The notes beneath the pieces are model-generated. The model was not told the origin of the DNA, did not search any database, and saw only the letters and a program-made list of their open reading frames with translations. A stretch of 64,000 bases of DNA. Origin: Kribbella italica. Its GTDB lineage: Bacteria > Actinomycetota > Actinomycetes > Propionibacteriales > Kribbellaceae. Positions 1 to 8,359 of the stretch are shown here, in pieces. The stretch lies in NCBI RefSeq assembly GCF_014205135.1, contig NZ_JACHMY010000001.1, forward strand, positions 5,642,001 through 5,706,000, in the 5' to 3' direction. The position numbers and the translations under genes were made by a program. Every line of letters begins with the position of its first letter. Within the stretch, counting starts at the first letter, position 1.

Positions 1-114
1 GTTCCAGCCGACGGACACGCCGGTCGGCACCGGGTCCGACGTACAGGCTGTGAGCGCTCCGGCACCGAGCACCGCCACGGCAATCACGGCAGGCAGTGAC
101 CGCACCCTGCCCAT
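1..114 (-). CDS. Partial lipoprotein, fourth member of the adjacent tandem secreted family (5' end only)
   Basis: The first 38 codons of a leftward gene cut by the window edge. The start is the ATG whose complement ends at 114. The translation has a basic N-terminus, a hydrophobic segment and a lipobox (LTAC) with Cys at residue 24, followed by DPVPTGVSVGWN. That mature start matches the opening of the three family members at 608-4419 (DPAPSGVTIAW, EPAPTNIKLSW, DPAPGNVQIRW). I infer a membrane-anchored paralogue of those secreted proteins. The function is unknown, and the rest lies outside the window. Confidence 0.7.
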   Translation of the reverse strand, partial: MGRVRSLPAVIAVAVLGAGALTACTSDPVPTGVSVGWN

Positions 115-198
115 GACACCTCACCTCACCTGCCGAAGCCGGAACGCGTTGACCATACATAGTTGGCACCCCAGGCTGCCTAGCAGGAGGGCCGAATC

Positions 199-600
199 GT
201 GATACTCGACACCGAGGACTGCCGCACCCGCTTCACCGCGGCGGACCGCGCTTTCCTGGCCACCACCGGCCTGGACCTGCGCCCGCACGTGGTCCCGGTC
301 ACGTTCACCCTGAGCGACGACGTGATCGTGATCGCCGTCGACCACAAGCCCAAAACCACCCGGAATCTCCGGCGCCTCCGCAATCTGGCCGAGAATCCGC
401 GGGCGACGCTGCTGCTCGACCACTACGCGCCGGACTGGACCCAGCTGTGGTGGATCCGCGCGGACTGCACGGCGGCCGTCGTCGCCGAGCATCCGGTCGA
501 GGCTCTGGCCGCCAAGTACCCGCAGTACGCCGACACGCCGCCGGCCGGCCCTTTCATCGTCGCAAGCGTCGACAAGTGGACCGGCTGGTCAGCGAGCTAG
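199..600 (+). CDS. PPOX-class split-barrel flavoprotein, probably F420-dependent (Rv0121/TIGR03668-like)
   Basis: A 133-residue protein of the pyridoxamine-5'-phosphate-oxidase-like split beta-barrel fold. The pattern of an early HVVPVTFTLSDD strand, a DHKPKTTRNLRRLRNL helix and a WWIRADC strand resembles the actinobacterial Rv0121 group, annotated as F420-dependent PPOX enzymes. Substrate unknown. The start is GTG at 199, with an AGGAGGG ribosome site at 185-191. It runs against the flanking secreted-protein genes and splits the lipoprotein paralogue from the tandem array. The stop at 600 is only 7 bp from the convergent stop at 608. F420 use is inference, supported by fbiC elsewhere in the window. 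Confidence 0.75.
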   Translation: MILDTEDCRTRFTAADRAFLATTGLDLRPHVVPVTFTLSDDVIVIAVDHKPKTTRNLRRLRNLAENPRATLLLDHYAPDWTQLWWIRADCTAAVVAEHPVEALAAKYPQYADTPPAGPFIVASVDKWTGWSAS

Positions 601-607
601 CCGTGCC

Positions 608-1855
608 TCAGGTGGTGGTGAGAACGAAGTTGGCCGAGTACGCCGCGGCGTACTTGTAGCCGTTCAAGGTGAGGGCCGGGAAGTAGTAGCGGTACGCCAC
701 CCGTCCGGCGGCGGCGCCCTTCACGTAGCCGCGGGCGACGCCCAGGTCGGTCCTGACGAAGCCGACCGTGCTCCACGTCTTTCCGGTCCAGCGCTGCAGG
801 ACGACGGCGTAGCTGCACGTGGGCGAGTGACGGACCTCAGCGGTCGCGGTCTGGCCGCGGCGGACCGTGGCGGGAGTGAAGCGGGCACCCCAGGTGTTCA
901 CCTGGACCGTGGTCGCCACGGAGGCGCTGTAGCTGCCGAAGTAGCCGATCCCGGCAGCGTCCGTGAAGTTGGGCACCAGCACCCGGTAGTGCCGCGAGCC
1001 AGACGCTCCGAGCAGGAACTTGAACCTTCCGTTGACGGCCTGCTGCGACGACGCGGTGTACCACGGGCTGGTCGCGGTGTTGCGGGCCTGCAGGTAGACC
1101 GGAGCGTTGCGGGCGGTGACAGTTCCGGTGATCGCCGGCTGCGACGTCGGCGAGCCGGACTTCACCCAGGCGGGGATGACAGCCTTGAGACCGCCGGCGG
1201 AGGCACCTCCGAGGCGCCTGCTGACGGTGCCCCACTCGTTGCTCGCCACCACGTCGATCTGGTACGGCAACGCGTGGGCGGCGACCGTCACCTGGGTCGC
1301 CGGGGATGCGGCGGCGAGCTGGGTGACCTTGCCCGCGGCCACCAACTGCGGCGTGTAGCGCGTCGAGTCGACCAGGTCCAACGGATCGTTGGGAGTTCCG
1401 TCGAACTCGGAGTACCCGGCTTCCCACCGCACCCGCAGCCCGCTGGTCCCCGACAGCGTGACCGCGACCCGCTCGGCGGGCGCGGCGATGATCGTGTCGA
1501 ACCGCGGGGAAAAGCCCGCCGGGCTGGTCTCCCCGGCCTCCGTTCCCACCGACACGTCGATCCGCACCTGGCCGCTGTACGGCTCCAGTCTGGTGGCGGG
1601 GTAGTCGACCACGTTCGGCGCTCCCGCCGCAACGAACACCGGCAGCACGGTCGTCGACGCGCCGATCCTGAGCACGACCTTGTTCGGCAGGTCACCGTCG
1701 TCGGTCCAGGTCACCCGGACGAACTCGTGGCTCGAGTCCTTCCAGGCGATCGTCACACCGCTCGGCGCCGGGTCGGCCGCGAACGCTTCAGTTGCCGTCA
1801 GCACCGAACCGAGCAGGCCGGCGGCGATGGCGAGAGGAGTCAGTTTCTTCAGCAC
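608..1855 (-). CDS. Secreted beta-sandwich protein, tandem family copy A
   Basis: Encodes 415 residues with a Sec signal peptide (basic start, hydrophobic core, EAFAADP cleavage region near residue 28). The mature part reads as fibronectin-III-like strands (GVTIAWKD, RVTWTDD, then LRVRWEAG), a central QARNTATSPWY block and a C-terminal module with VVLQRWTGKTWSTVG and YRYYFPA. No catalytic motif is visible and I recognise no named family, so an extracellular structural or binding role is only a guess. The GTG at 1855 was chosen because AAAGGC lies about 7 bp upstream and it opens the signal peptide. It is the last of three same-strand paralogues separated by exactly 11 bp, so it is probably cotranscribed. 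Confidence 0.75.
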   Translation of the reverse strand: MLKKLTPLAIAAGLLGSVLTATEAFAADPAPSGVTIAWKDSSHEFVRVTWTDDGDLPNKVVLRIGASTTVLPVFVAAGAPNVVDYPATRLEPYSGQVRIDVSVGTEAGETSPAGFSPRFDTIIAAPAERVAVTLSGTSGLRVRWEAGYSEFDGTPNDPLDLVDSTRYTPQLVAAGKVTQLAAASPATQVTVAAHALPYQIDVVASNEWGTVSRRLGGASAGGLKAVIPAWVKSGSPTSQPAITGTVTARNAPVYLQARNTATSPWYTASSQQAVNGRFKFLLGASGSRHYRVLVPNFTDAAGIGYFGSYSASVATTVQVNTWGARFTPATVRRGQTATAEVRHSPTCSYAVVLQRWTGKTWSTVGFVRTDLGVARGYVKGAAAGRVAYRYYFPALTLNGYKYAAAYSANFVLTTT

Positions 1856-1866
1856 AGCAACGCCTT

Positions 1867-3168
1867 TCAGCGCGGACCGGTCGAGTAGTGGCAACCCTGC
1901 GAAGGCAGGCAAGGAGTGGACATCCCCGGGATCACGTTGTTCACGAAGGTATTGGTGTACGCCGCCGCGAACCGGGTGCCGCCGTACAGCGTGGCGGGAA
2001 CGTAGTACCGGTACGCCGTCCGGCCGGCCTTCGGCGCGATGATGTAGCCCTTGCCGGTGCCCTTCTTCACCGCGACCGGACCGACCGTCGTCCAGGCCTT
2101 GCCGTTCCAGCGCTGCAGCGTCGCCGTCGTGTTGGCCTGCGGGTAGACGTAGACGCCGGCCGTGTTCCGGTCGTAGGTACCGATCTGCGGCGAGACGAAG
2201 AAGCCGAACACGTCGAGCTGCGTGGTGGACGCCGCCGTCGCGCTCACTCCTTGGTACACGAGCCTGTTGCCGGACCAGGTCGCCGGCGCGACGACCCGGC
2301 ACTGACGGCTTCCGCCGGTCCCGAACGGGAACGAGAACTTGCCCGCACTGAACTTGCCCGAGCTGACCGTGTACCACGCGCTGGTCGACGTGTTCCGGGC
2401 CTGCAGGACGATCTGCCGCTGATCGTAGGCCGGAGCGTAGGTTCCGGTGATCGTCGAGGGACGGTTGTAGACGGCCCAGGCCGGAACCTTCGCGGTCACA
2501 CTCGTCGGGTAGGTGGAGAGAAAGTCGTAGGCACTGGAGCTGCCCCACTCGTTGTGGGCGTCGACCCACAGCGTGTGCGCGGATCGCAGCGTGTAGGTCA
2601 GCTGCGTCGCGGTGGTCCGGCCGCCGATCTTGATCTTGCTGAACCGGCCGGCGTCGTAGCCCGCCTGGTAGGTCAGCGGCCGGCTCAGGTCGAGCGGGTC
2701 GTTCGGCGTGGTGTCGGTCCGGACCGACGACCTCCACTTCACGTTCATCGCACCGGACGCGGCCAGCGTTGACGACACCCGCTGCGGCGCCGTCGGGGTG
2801 TCCGCGTCGAAGCGCGGCGACAGCGCCTCGGGACCGTCCGAGCCGGCCGACACCGCGAGCTCCAGCGGGAGATCATCGCTCATCCCGGAATAGCTCGAGC
2901 TGACCGAGCCGGTCCAGAGCTCGATCGAGTTCGGCTGCTCGACGGTCGTCGACCAGGTCCGGTACACCCTCGTCGAGCCGCGCTGACGCAGCGAGATGAC
3001 GTTCGCGACCGGCGCGGCCTCGTCCCAGCTCACCACGATCCGCTCTGCTTTGGTCGACCAGCTGAGCTTGATATTGGTCGGCGCCGGCTCCACCGCTTGG
3101 GCGGGGGACGCAACGAACAAGGAGACGACAAGTCCGCCGGTGACGGCGATAGCGGAGAGGGTTCTCAT
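1867..3168 (-). CDS. Secreted beta-sandwich protein, tandem family copy B
   Basis: Encodes 433 residues starting MRTLSAIAVTGG, with a signal peptide ending near SPAQAVEP. It has the same architecture as copy A: an N-terminal Fn3-like strand pair (NIKLSWSTK, IVVSWDE), a TPNDPLDLSRPLTY block, LQARNTSTSAWYT, and a C-terminal ATLQRWNGKAWTTVG module followed by YRYYVPATLYGG. It differs by a longer tail with two cysteines (STPCLPSQGCHYS). It lies between copies A and C with 11-bp gaps on both sides. Function unknown; the family is probably lineage-specific. The paralogues are well diverged, so the duplication is not recent. Confidence 0.75.
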   Translation of the reverse strand: MRTLSAIAVTGGLVVSLFVASPAQAVEPAPTNIKLSWSTKAERIVVSWDEAAPVANVISLRQRGSTRVYRTWSTTVEQPNSIELWTGSVSSSYSGMSDDLPLELAVSAGSDGPEALSPRFDADTPTAPQRVSSTLAASGAMNVKWRSSVRTDTTPNDPLDLSRPLTYQAGYDAGRFSKIKIGGRTTATQLTYTLRSAHTLWVDAHNEWGSSSAYDFLSTYPTSVTAKVPAWAVYNRPSTITGTYAPAYDQRQIVLQARNTSTSAWYTVSSGKFSAGKFSFPFGTGGSRQCRVVAPATWSGNRLVYQGVSATAASTTQLDVFGFFVSPQIGTYDRNTAGVYVYPQANTTATLQRWNGKAWTTVGPVAVKKGTGKGYIIAPKAGRTAYRYYVPATLYGGTRFAAAYTNTFVNNVIPGMSTPCLPSQGCHYSTGPR

Positions 3169-3179
3169 GAAGGCCTGCT

Positions 3180-4419
3180 TCAGATCGTGGTGAGGACGAA
3201 GTTCGGGGAGTACGCCGCTTGGTAGGTGGCGCCCCGGTAGACCGTCGCCGGGACGTAGTAGCGGTAGGCGACCCGGCCGATGGTGACGGCGCGGACGTAA
3301 CCGACACCACGACCACCGCGCACCGCGACCGGGCCGACGGTGGTCCAGGTCTTCCCGTTCCAGCGCTGCAGTACGGCGGTGGTGTCGGCCGCGGGGTTCA
3401 CCGTGACGTGCGCATGTCCCAGCTGACCTCGCCGAATCGGGTCCGCCTGGAAGATGCCGTAGGTGTTCAGCTGGATCGTCGAGGTCGCGATCGAGCTGTA
3501 GGCACCGAACCACACGGCGCTCCCGGTCACAGTGTTCGGGACCTGCACCCGGTACTGACGCGGGCCGGGCCGGACCAGGTCGAAGAAGAAGTTGCCGGTG
3601 GAGTACGCAGTGGCGACGACGTACCAAGGACTGGTCGGTGTGTTGCGCGCCTGCAGGATCACGGGCCGGCGGTCGATCCGGTTGACAGTTCCGGTGATCT
3701 CCAGCCCGTCCTCGTAGCGAGCCCAGGCGGGAACCCGCAGGGTCGGCGCGCTGGTGTTGACCTGGAGCACCCTCTCGATCGAGCCGGCACCCCACTCGTC
3801 GACCTGCCTGACCTGCAGGAAGTAAGGCCGGGCCGGCGGGGTCACCGTCAGCTGGGTCGCCGTATCCGGTCCTCCGATGGGAACCTCACCTGCAGCGCCG
3901 CTGATCTGGTACGCCGCTTGGAAACGTGGCGGGGCCGTCCGGTCGAGCGGGTCGCCCGGGGTGGTGTCAACGGGCGTCGCCGCCCGCCACCGGACAGTCA
4001 CGGCGTTGGCACCGGAGATGGTGTTCGAGATCAGGACGGGCGCCGATGCGCGCTGGGAGTCGAACTCCGGCGACAACGCCATCGGGCTCGTGCTGCCCGT
4101 TGCCGTCCCGGCGGCGACGCCGATCTGCGTCACCTGCAGGCCGGGGAGATCCCGGGCCGCGATGTCGACCGCGTTGGGCGCGTCTGCCGGGATCAGCTGC
4201 AGGCGCTCGGGAATGGCCACCCCGGGCACGGTGCAGGACGATGCGGTTGGGCTGCGCGCCCTCCTCGTCCCAGGTGACGTGGACCGCGGAGAACGTGTCG
4301 TCCTTCCAGCGGATCTGGACGTTGCCGGGAGCGGGATCCGCGGCAGCGGCCGGGCTCGCGACGAGGAGGCCCGCGGCCAGCGGCAAACCGGCAAGCAGGA
4401 GTACGGAATGGCGCTTCAA
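3180..4419 (-). pseudogene. Secreted beta-sandwich protein copy C, broken by a 1-bp frameshift
   Basis: The signal peptide and first strand (LKRHSVLLLAG, ASPAAAADP, NVQIRWKDD) lie in one frame. The rest (VAIPERLQLIPADAPNAVD onward to FVLTTI) lies in another. The frames switch at the C run at 4220-4223 (GGGG on the coding strand). Removing one base there gives 412 residues and restores alignment with copies A and B. The span is 1,240 bp, i.e. 3x413+1. The TTG start at 4419 follows GGGGA by 5 bp; an ATG at 4446 is an alternative. It is the promoter-proximal copy of the array. Either a real pseudogene, a phase-variable homopolymer or a sequencing error. Confidence 0.75.
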
Positions 4420-4540
4420 GGTGATCCCCAGGGTGAAGAGGGCCATGTTCCCCCACGGCCCAGCCAGCGCATTCTTCAGCATGGGGGTTGCGATTGGCAA
4501 CAAAGTTGCAGGTTGCTGCAAGCCGGCGCCTGGGCTCCGG

Positions 4541-5986
4541 TTATTCGGGCTCGTTGTGGTGGGCTCCGCCGGACTGGAACGACGTGGTGACGCCGGCGTA
4601 CATGAGGTGCGTGACCAGCCCCTGGGCGGCGTGCTGGAGGTTGTGGCAATGGTCCATCCAGATGCCGGGGTTGTCGGCGACGAAGGCGATCTCGTAAGAC
4701 TCGTTGTCCTCGACGTTGAGGGAGTCGACCCACCACGGGCTGCCGGTCGCGGGGAGGCCGTCGCGGCTCAGGACGACGATGTGGTGGCCGTGCAGGTGCA
4801 TCGGGTGCACCTGGCCGGACTTGTTGCGCACGGTCATCCGGACGATGTCGCCGTCGGTCACCATGAACATCGGGACCTTCGGGAACTGGTGGCCGTTGAT
4901 TGTCCACCAAAGGCCCGGCCGTCCGTCGAAGAAGCCGGGGCGGCGGCCGATCCGGTACTCGAAGTGCCGGGTCGCCTGCGCCGGGTCGAAGCCGAGGGCC
5001 TTCGGGACGCCGTAGCTCAGCAGGTCGACGCGGTCCCGCGGCTCGGCCCCGGCCGGGGCATCGCCGGCGCCGATCACCAGCGTCGTCGGGCCGCCGCCGA
5101 GACCGATCCTGACCGCGGATCCCCGCGGGACGGTCAGTTTCAGGTCGATCCGGCCGCCGGCCGTGACGAGGATCGACTTGTTCTCGACCACCGGCGGCTG
5201 GTTCACGTCGGTGCCGTCGACCGCGACCACCCGGTACGCCGTGCCGTCGACCCACGCGGCCATCGGCCCGTTGTCGGTGTTGACCAGCCGGACGCGCACC
5301 TCGGCGCCGGGCGCGGCGGCGACGCGGCGTTCGCCGTACTGGCCGTTGACGGTGCGGAGCTTGTCGTAGGTGTGGACGGCGGCGACGACGTCGCTGTCGG
5401 TCGGCGAGATCACCAGGACGCCGTACAGGCCCTTGGCGACCTGCTCGTGGGAGACCTGGTGGGAGTGGTACCAGTACGTGCCGGCGTCGACGGCGACGAA
5501 CTTGTAGACGAAGCTCTCGCCCGGCAGCACGGAGTCCTGGGTCACCCCGGCGACGCCGTCCTCCGCGGGCGGGACGTCGACGCCGTGCCAGTGCAGGGTC
5601 ACGCCGTCGGGGACGGACTCGTTGTGCAAGGTCACCTGGATCAGCTGGCCTTGGCGCGCGGAGATGCGGGGACCGGGTGAAGTGTGGTTGAGCGTGTAGC
5701 CGTCCTCGAAGGATCCCCGTCCTTCGATCTGGACCGGTTCCTTGCGGGCGGTCAGTTCGACCAGTACGTCGGCCTTGCGGTCGGCCGGGACGGAGAACGA
5801 CGCGAGGTCGCGCTGATGGCCGGCGTGCTCTCCCACGGTGGGGCCGCCGCCGAAGTCGGCGTACCCCATCGTCATCGGCGACAGGTCGCCGGGTACGAGA
5901 CTCTGTTGCCAGAAGAACCCGATCGGCGCGAGCACGGCGACCGTCGCCGCCAGCGCGGCGACGAACCGTTTGCTTGCCTTGGGCAT
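4541..5986 (-). CDS. Multicopper oxidase, exported or membrane-anchored
   Basis: A 481-residue cupredoxin-repeat oxidase with all four copper-ligand clusters: HWHG (132-135), HSHQ (174-177), HPMHLHGHH (394-402) and HCHNLQH (446-452). These form the type 1 site and the trinuclear centre that oxidises a substrate (phenol, metal or Cu(I)) and reduces O2 to water. The residue five after His452 is Leu457, so the type 1 axial ligand is probably Leu rather than Met, usually linked to higher redox potential. The N-terminal hydrophobic stretch (8-26) looks like an uncleaved anchor or Tat-less signal. The ATG directly abuts the upstream gene's TAG, implying translational coupling. Confidence 0.88.
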   Translation of the reverse strand: MPKASKRFVAALAATVAVLAPIGFFWQQSLVPGDLSPMTMGYADFGGGPTVGEHAGHQRDLASFSVPADRKADVLVELTARKEPVQIEGRGSFEDGYTLNHTSPGPRISARQGQLIQVTLHNESVPDGVTLHWHGVDVPPAEDGVAGVTQDSVLPGESFVYKFVAVDAGTYWYHSHQVSHEQVAKGLYGVLVISPTDSDVVAAVHTYDKLRTVNGQYGERRVAAAPGAEVRVRLVNTDNGPMAAWVDGTAYRVVAVDGTDVNQPPVVENKSILVTAGGRIDLKLTVPRGSAVRIGLGGGPTTLVIGAGDAPAGAEPRDRVDLLSYGVPKALGFDPAQATRHFEYRIGRRPGFFDGRPGLWWTINGHQFPKVPMFMVTDGDIVRMTVRNKSGQVHPMHLHGHHIVVLSRDGLPATGSPWWVDSLNVEDNESYEIAFVADNPGIWMDHCHNLQHAAQGLVTHLMYAGVTTSFQSGGAHHNEPE

Positions 5987-6418
5987 CTAGATGTGCGCGC
6001 TCGCCGTCGTCGGCGCCTCCGTTCGGGCGACTGCCCGGCGACCGGCGATCCCGGCGACCGCGAGCAGGGCCAGCGCGTTGATCCCGTGCAGCGCCCCGAT
6101 CGCCGGGGCGGCGAAGGACGCGAACGCGAGCGCGATCTGCAGCACGACCAGCCCGACCACGATCAGCGCCCACTTGACGCCGCCGGCCACGTGCGCGAAG
6201 AACGAGACGATCAGCAGCAACAGTGCGAGGAGCGGGATCACCATCATCCCGACGATGCCGTGCAGCTGGTGACCGAAGTTGCCCTCGTAGTTCTTGTCGA
6301 TCACCAGCCCGCCGTCCACGTCCTTGAGCGCGGTGAACCACCCGAGCGCGATCGCCATCACCTGCACGACGACCCCGAGCCCGATCAGCAGCGCGAGGTA
6401 GCGGTAGACCGATTTCAT
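5987..6418 (-). CDS. Four-helix integral membrane protein (DUF6220-like)
   Basis: A 143-residue protein with four hydrophobic helices (about 5-28, 52-74, 82-102, 105-123). Histidines sit at helix edges: His50 and His53 in GHQLHGIVG, His76 and His111. Spacing and size resemble the small DUF6220-type membrane proteins; haem or copper binding through the histidines is conceivable but unproven. A GGAGG ribosome site precedes the ATG at 6418. The TAG is followed immediately by the multicopper oxidase ATG, so the two form a coupled two-gene operon, and a shared role (anchor, electron or copper delivery) is a reasonable inference. Confidence 0.6.
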   Translation of the reverse strand: MKSVYRYLALLIGLGVVVQVMAIALGWFTALKDVDGGLVIDKNYEGNFGHQLHGIVGMMVIPLLALLLLIVSFFAHVAGGVKWALIVVGLVVLQIALAFASFAAPAIGALHGINALALLAVAGIAGRRAVARTEAPTTASAHI

Positions 6419-6551
6419 GGATCCTCCCCCGGATCCGCGCGACCGTCCGCCGATCAGAGTCCCCCGCTCCCCGGCCCGAGCACCCCCGCCCAGGAGTCGC
6501 GCGCTTTTCTCATGGTGCGACGGTCACCGCCGGTGCACAAGAGTCCAATTC

Positions 6552-6568
6552 GGTGACTTCCCGTCACC
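6552..6568 (-). terminator. Weak hairpin downstream of coaX
   Basis: GGTGAC and GTCACC arms (6 bp) with a 5-nt loop sit immediately after the coaX stop on the leftward strand. There is no T-run, so termination here is plausible but not certain. Confidence 0.35.
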
Positions 6569-6569
6569 T

Positions 6570-7334
6570 TCAGTGGTTGCGCGTGAAGGCCTGGTAGAGC
6601 CCGAGCAGCGGCAGGAACGGCTCGTGGTGGGTGATCAGCGCGGACTCCGGGACGATCAGCGGCGCCAGCGCGCCGGTCGCCACGACCGGGACCTCGCCGG
6701 GCGCCAGCGACTGCTCGGTGAGGATGCGCGTGACGAGGCCGTCGACCAGCGCGGTGAAGCCGAAGATCGCGCCGGCCTGCAGCGCCTCGACGGTGTTCTT
6801 GGCGACGGCGGCCCGGGGCCGGGTGAGCTCGACGCGGCGGAGCTGCGCGGCGGATTCGCCGAGGGCGTCGGTGGAGGTTTCGATACCGGGGGCGATCGAG
6901 CCGCCGACGAAGGCGCCGGCCGGGTTGACCAGGTCGACGGTGGTCGCCGTACCGATGTCGACGACGACGCAGGGAGCGCCGTACCGGTTGACCGCGCCGA
7001 GCGCGTTCGCGATCCGGTCGGTACCGACCTCGCGCGGGTTGTCGACGAGGACCGGGAGGCCGGTCTTCACGCCGGGCTCGACGACGACGCTGGGGACCTC
7101 GCGGTAGTAGCGGGAGACGACGTCGCGCAGCTCGTGCAGGACGTGCGGTACGGCGGAGCAGACGGCGACGCCGGACACGGGCGTCTCGCCGGCCAGCAGG
7201 CCGTCGAGCAGGACCGCCCACTCGTCAGCGGTACGGCGGGGGTCGGTGCCCACCCACCAGTACCGCTTGACGGTGCCCTCGAAGACCAATCCGACCAGGG
7301 TGCGGCTGTTCTCGACCGCGACGGCGAGCAGCAC
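6570..7334 (-). CDS. coaX: Type III pantothenate kinase (CoaX), first active-site Asp missing
   Basis: A 254-residue ASKHA-fold kinase for the first step of coenzyme A synthesis. Recognisable blocks are VGTDRIANA (103-111, Asp106), DIGTATTVD (126-134) and GGSIAPGI (144-151). The N-terminal phosphate-binding motif, normally D-x-G-N-T at about residue 6, reads AVENS here, so Asp6 is Ala and the Gly is Glu. The enzyme may be inactive or altered. The GTG at 7334 was chosen because GGAGG lies 9 bp upstream and it opens with the canonical MLLAV. Last gene of the DUF2520-panC-nadB-nadC-coaX operon; its ribosome site lies in one arm of a large palindrome. Confidence 0.88.
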   Translation of the reverse strand: MLLAVAVENSRTLVGLVFEGTVKRYWWVGTDPRRTADEWAVLLDGLLAGETPVSGVAVCSAVPHVLHELRDVVSRYYREVPSVVVEPGVKTGLPVLVDNPREVGTDRIANALGAVNRYGAPCVVVDIGTATTVDLVNPAGAFVGGSIAPGIETSTDALGESAAQLRRVELTRPRAAVAKNTVEALQAGAIFGFTALVDGLVTRILTEQSLAPGEVPVVATGALAPLIVPESALITHHEPFLPLLGLYQAFTRNH

Positions 7335-7340
7335 TAGGTC

Positions 7341-7495
7341 GTGCCTCCTCTTCCCACGCCGTAGCGAGCAGGTGCTCGGCGCGGTAGCTCGGTGTGCGGG
7401 GGACGAGGTTGCGATGCGAAGCATCGTGGCCTTGGCACCCGTGCAGCGAGGTGCCGTGCCGAGTGCCGCGCAGTAGGCGTGGGAAGAGGAGTCAC
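7341..7495. repeat. 155-bp imperfect palindrome between nadC and coaX
   Basis: Outer arms 7341-7360 and 7476-7495 are reverse complements at 19 of 20 positions. The inner tip CGATGC-GAA-GCATCG sits at 7412-7426, sharing the same centre (about 7418). The sequence between is partly self-complementary too. As RNA it would fold into one long hairpin. One arm contains the coaX ribosome site (GGAGG, complement of 7344-7348); the other overlaps the nadC stop codon. It may be a MITE/REP-like insertion or an RNA processing or translation control element. Confidence 0.75.
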
Positions 7496-8355
7496 GGCCT
7501 CGAGACTTCCTGGAGATCCAAGGCGATGTCGAGGACCGGAGCCGAGTGGGTCAGAGCCCCGACGGCCAGGAAGTCGACGCCGGTCTCGGCGACCTTGCGG
7601 GCGACGTCCAGGGTGAGACCGCCAGAGGCCTCCAGGCGGGCCCGCCCGGCGATCTTCTCGACGGCTTCGCGGAGCTGGTCGACCTCCATGTTGTCCAGCA
7701 GGATCAGGTCCGCGCCGGACTCCAGCGCGATCAGGGCGTCGTCGACCGAGTCCACCTCGACCTCGACGGCGATCTCCGGGTAGGCCTTGCGGACCAGCCG
7801 GAACGCCTCGGCGACGCCGCCGGCGGCGATCACGTGGTTGTCCTTGATCAGCGCCGCGTCGGACAGCCCCATCCGGTGGTTCTTGCCGCCACCGCACCGG
7901 ACGGCGTACTTCTCCAGCGAGCGCAGCAACGGCATCGTCTTGCGGGTGTCGCGGATCACCGCGCCGGTGCCCTCGATCTCGTCGACCCAGCGCCGGGTCA
8001 GCGAGGCGACCCCGGACAGGTGGCAGACCAGGTTGAGCATCGTGCGCTCGGCGGTCAGCAGCTTGCGGGTCCGTCCCCGGACGGTCAGCAGTACGTCGCC
8101 CTTTTTCACCGCCGTACCGTCGGTGACCGAGTGCTCCACCTCGATCTCGTCGTTGCCCGCGACCAGCCGAATCACCAGTTCGGCGATCTCGAGACCCGCG
8201 ACCACACCGTCGGCCCGGGCGACCAGTTCGGCGACCGAGACCTGCGCCTCGTCGACGGTGGCCGTGGTGGTGACATCGACACCGCCGGCCAGGTCCTCCT
8301 CGATGGTGGCCCGGACCAGGTCCTCGACCCACCGCCTGTCGAGCGTGTCATCCAT
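7492..8355 (-). CDS. nadC: Nicotinate-nucleotide pyrophosphorylase (carboxylating)
   Basis: A 287-residue quinolinate phosphoribosyltransferase that converts quinolinate and PRPP to nicotinate mononucleotide, CO2 and PPi in de novo NAD synthesis. Family signatures are visible: EEDL near the N-terminus, NLVCHLSGVAS, RDTRKTMPLLR, KYAVRCGGGKNHR, KDNH, and the C-terminal EASGGL barrel segment. Length is normal. The ATG at 8355 is preceded by GGAGGGGAAG, which overlaps the end of nadB, and the two genes are 4 bp apart. nadA is not in the window. The stop codon lies in the right arm of the palindromic element. Confidence 0.95.
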   Translation of the reverse strand: MDDTLDRRWVEDLVRATIEEDLAGGVDVTTTATVDEAQVSVAELVARADGVVAGLEIAELVIRLVAGNDEIEVEHSVTDGTAVKKGDVLLTVRGRTRKLLTAERTMLNLVCHLSGVASLTRRWVDEIEGTGAVIRDTRKTMPLLRSLEKYAVRCGGGKNHRMGLSDAALIKDNHVIAAGGVAEAFRLVRKAYPEIAVEVEVDSVDDALIALESGADLILLDNMEVDQLREAVEKIAGRARLEASGGLTLDVARKVAETGVDFLAVGALTHSAPVLDIALDLQEVSRP

Positions 8356-8359
8356 GTCG

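Noticed and set aside
1856..2737. Upstream extension of secreted copy A into copy B
   Set aside because: The extension is an out-of-frame reading of copy B; the signal peptide and ribosome site set the start at 1855.
4476..6341. A 621-codon open frame on the - strand
   Set aside because: It covers the multicopper oxidase in another frame and is Arg-rich without domains.
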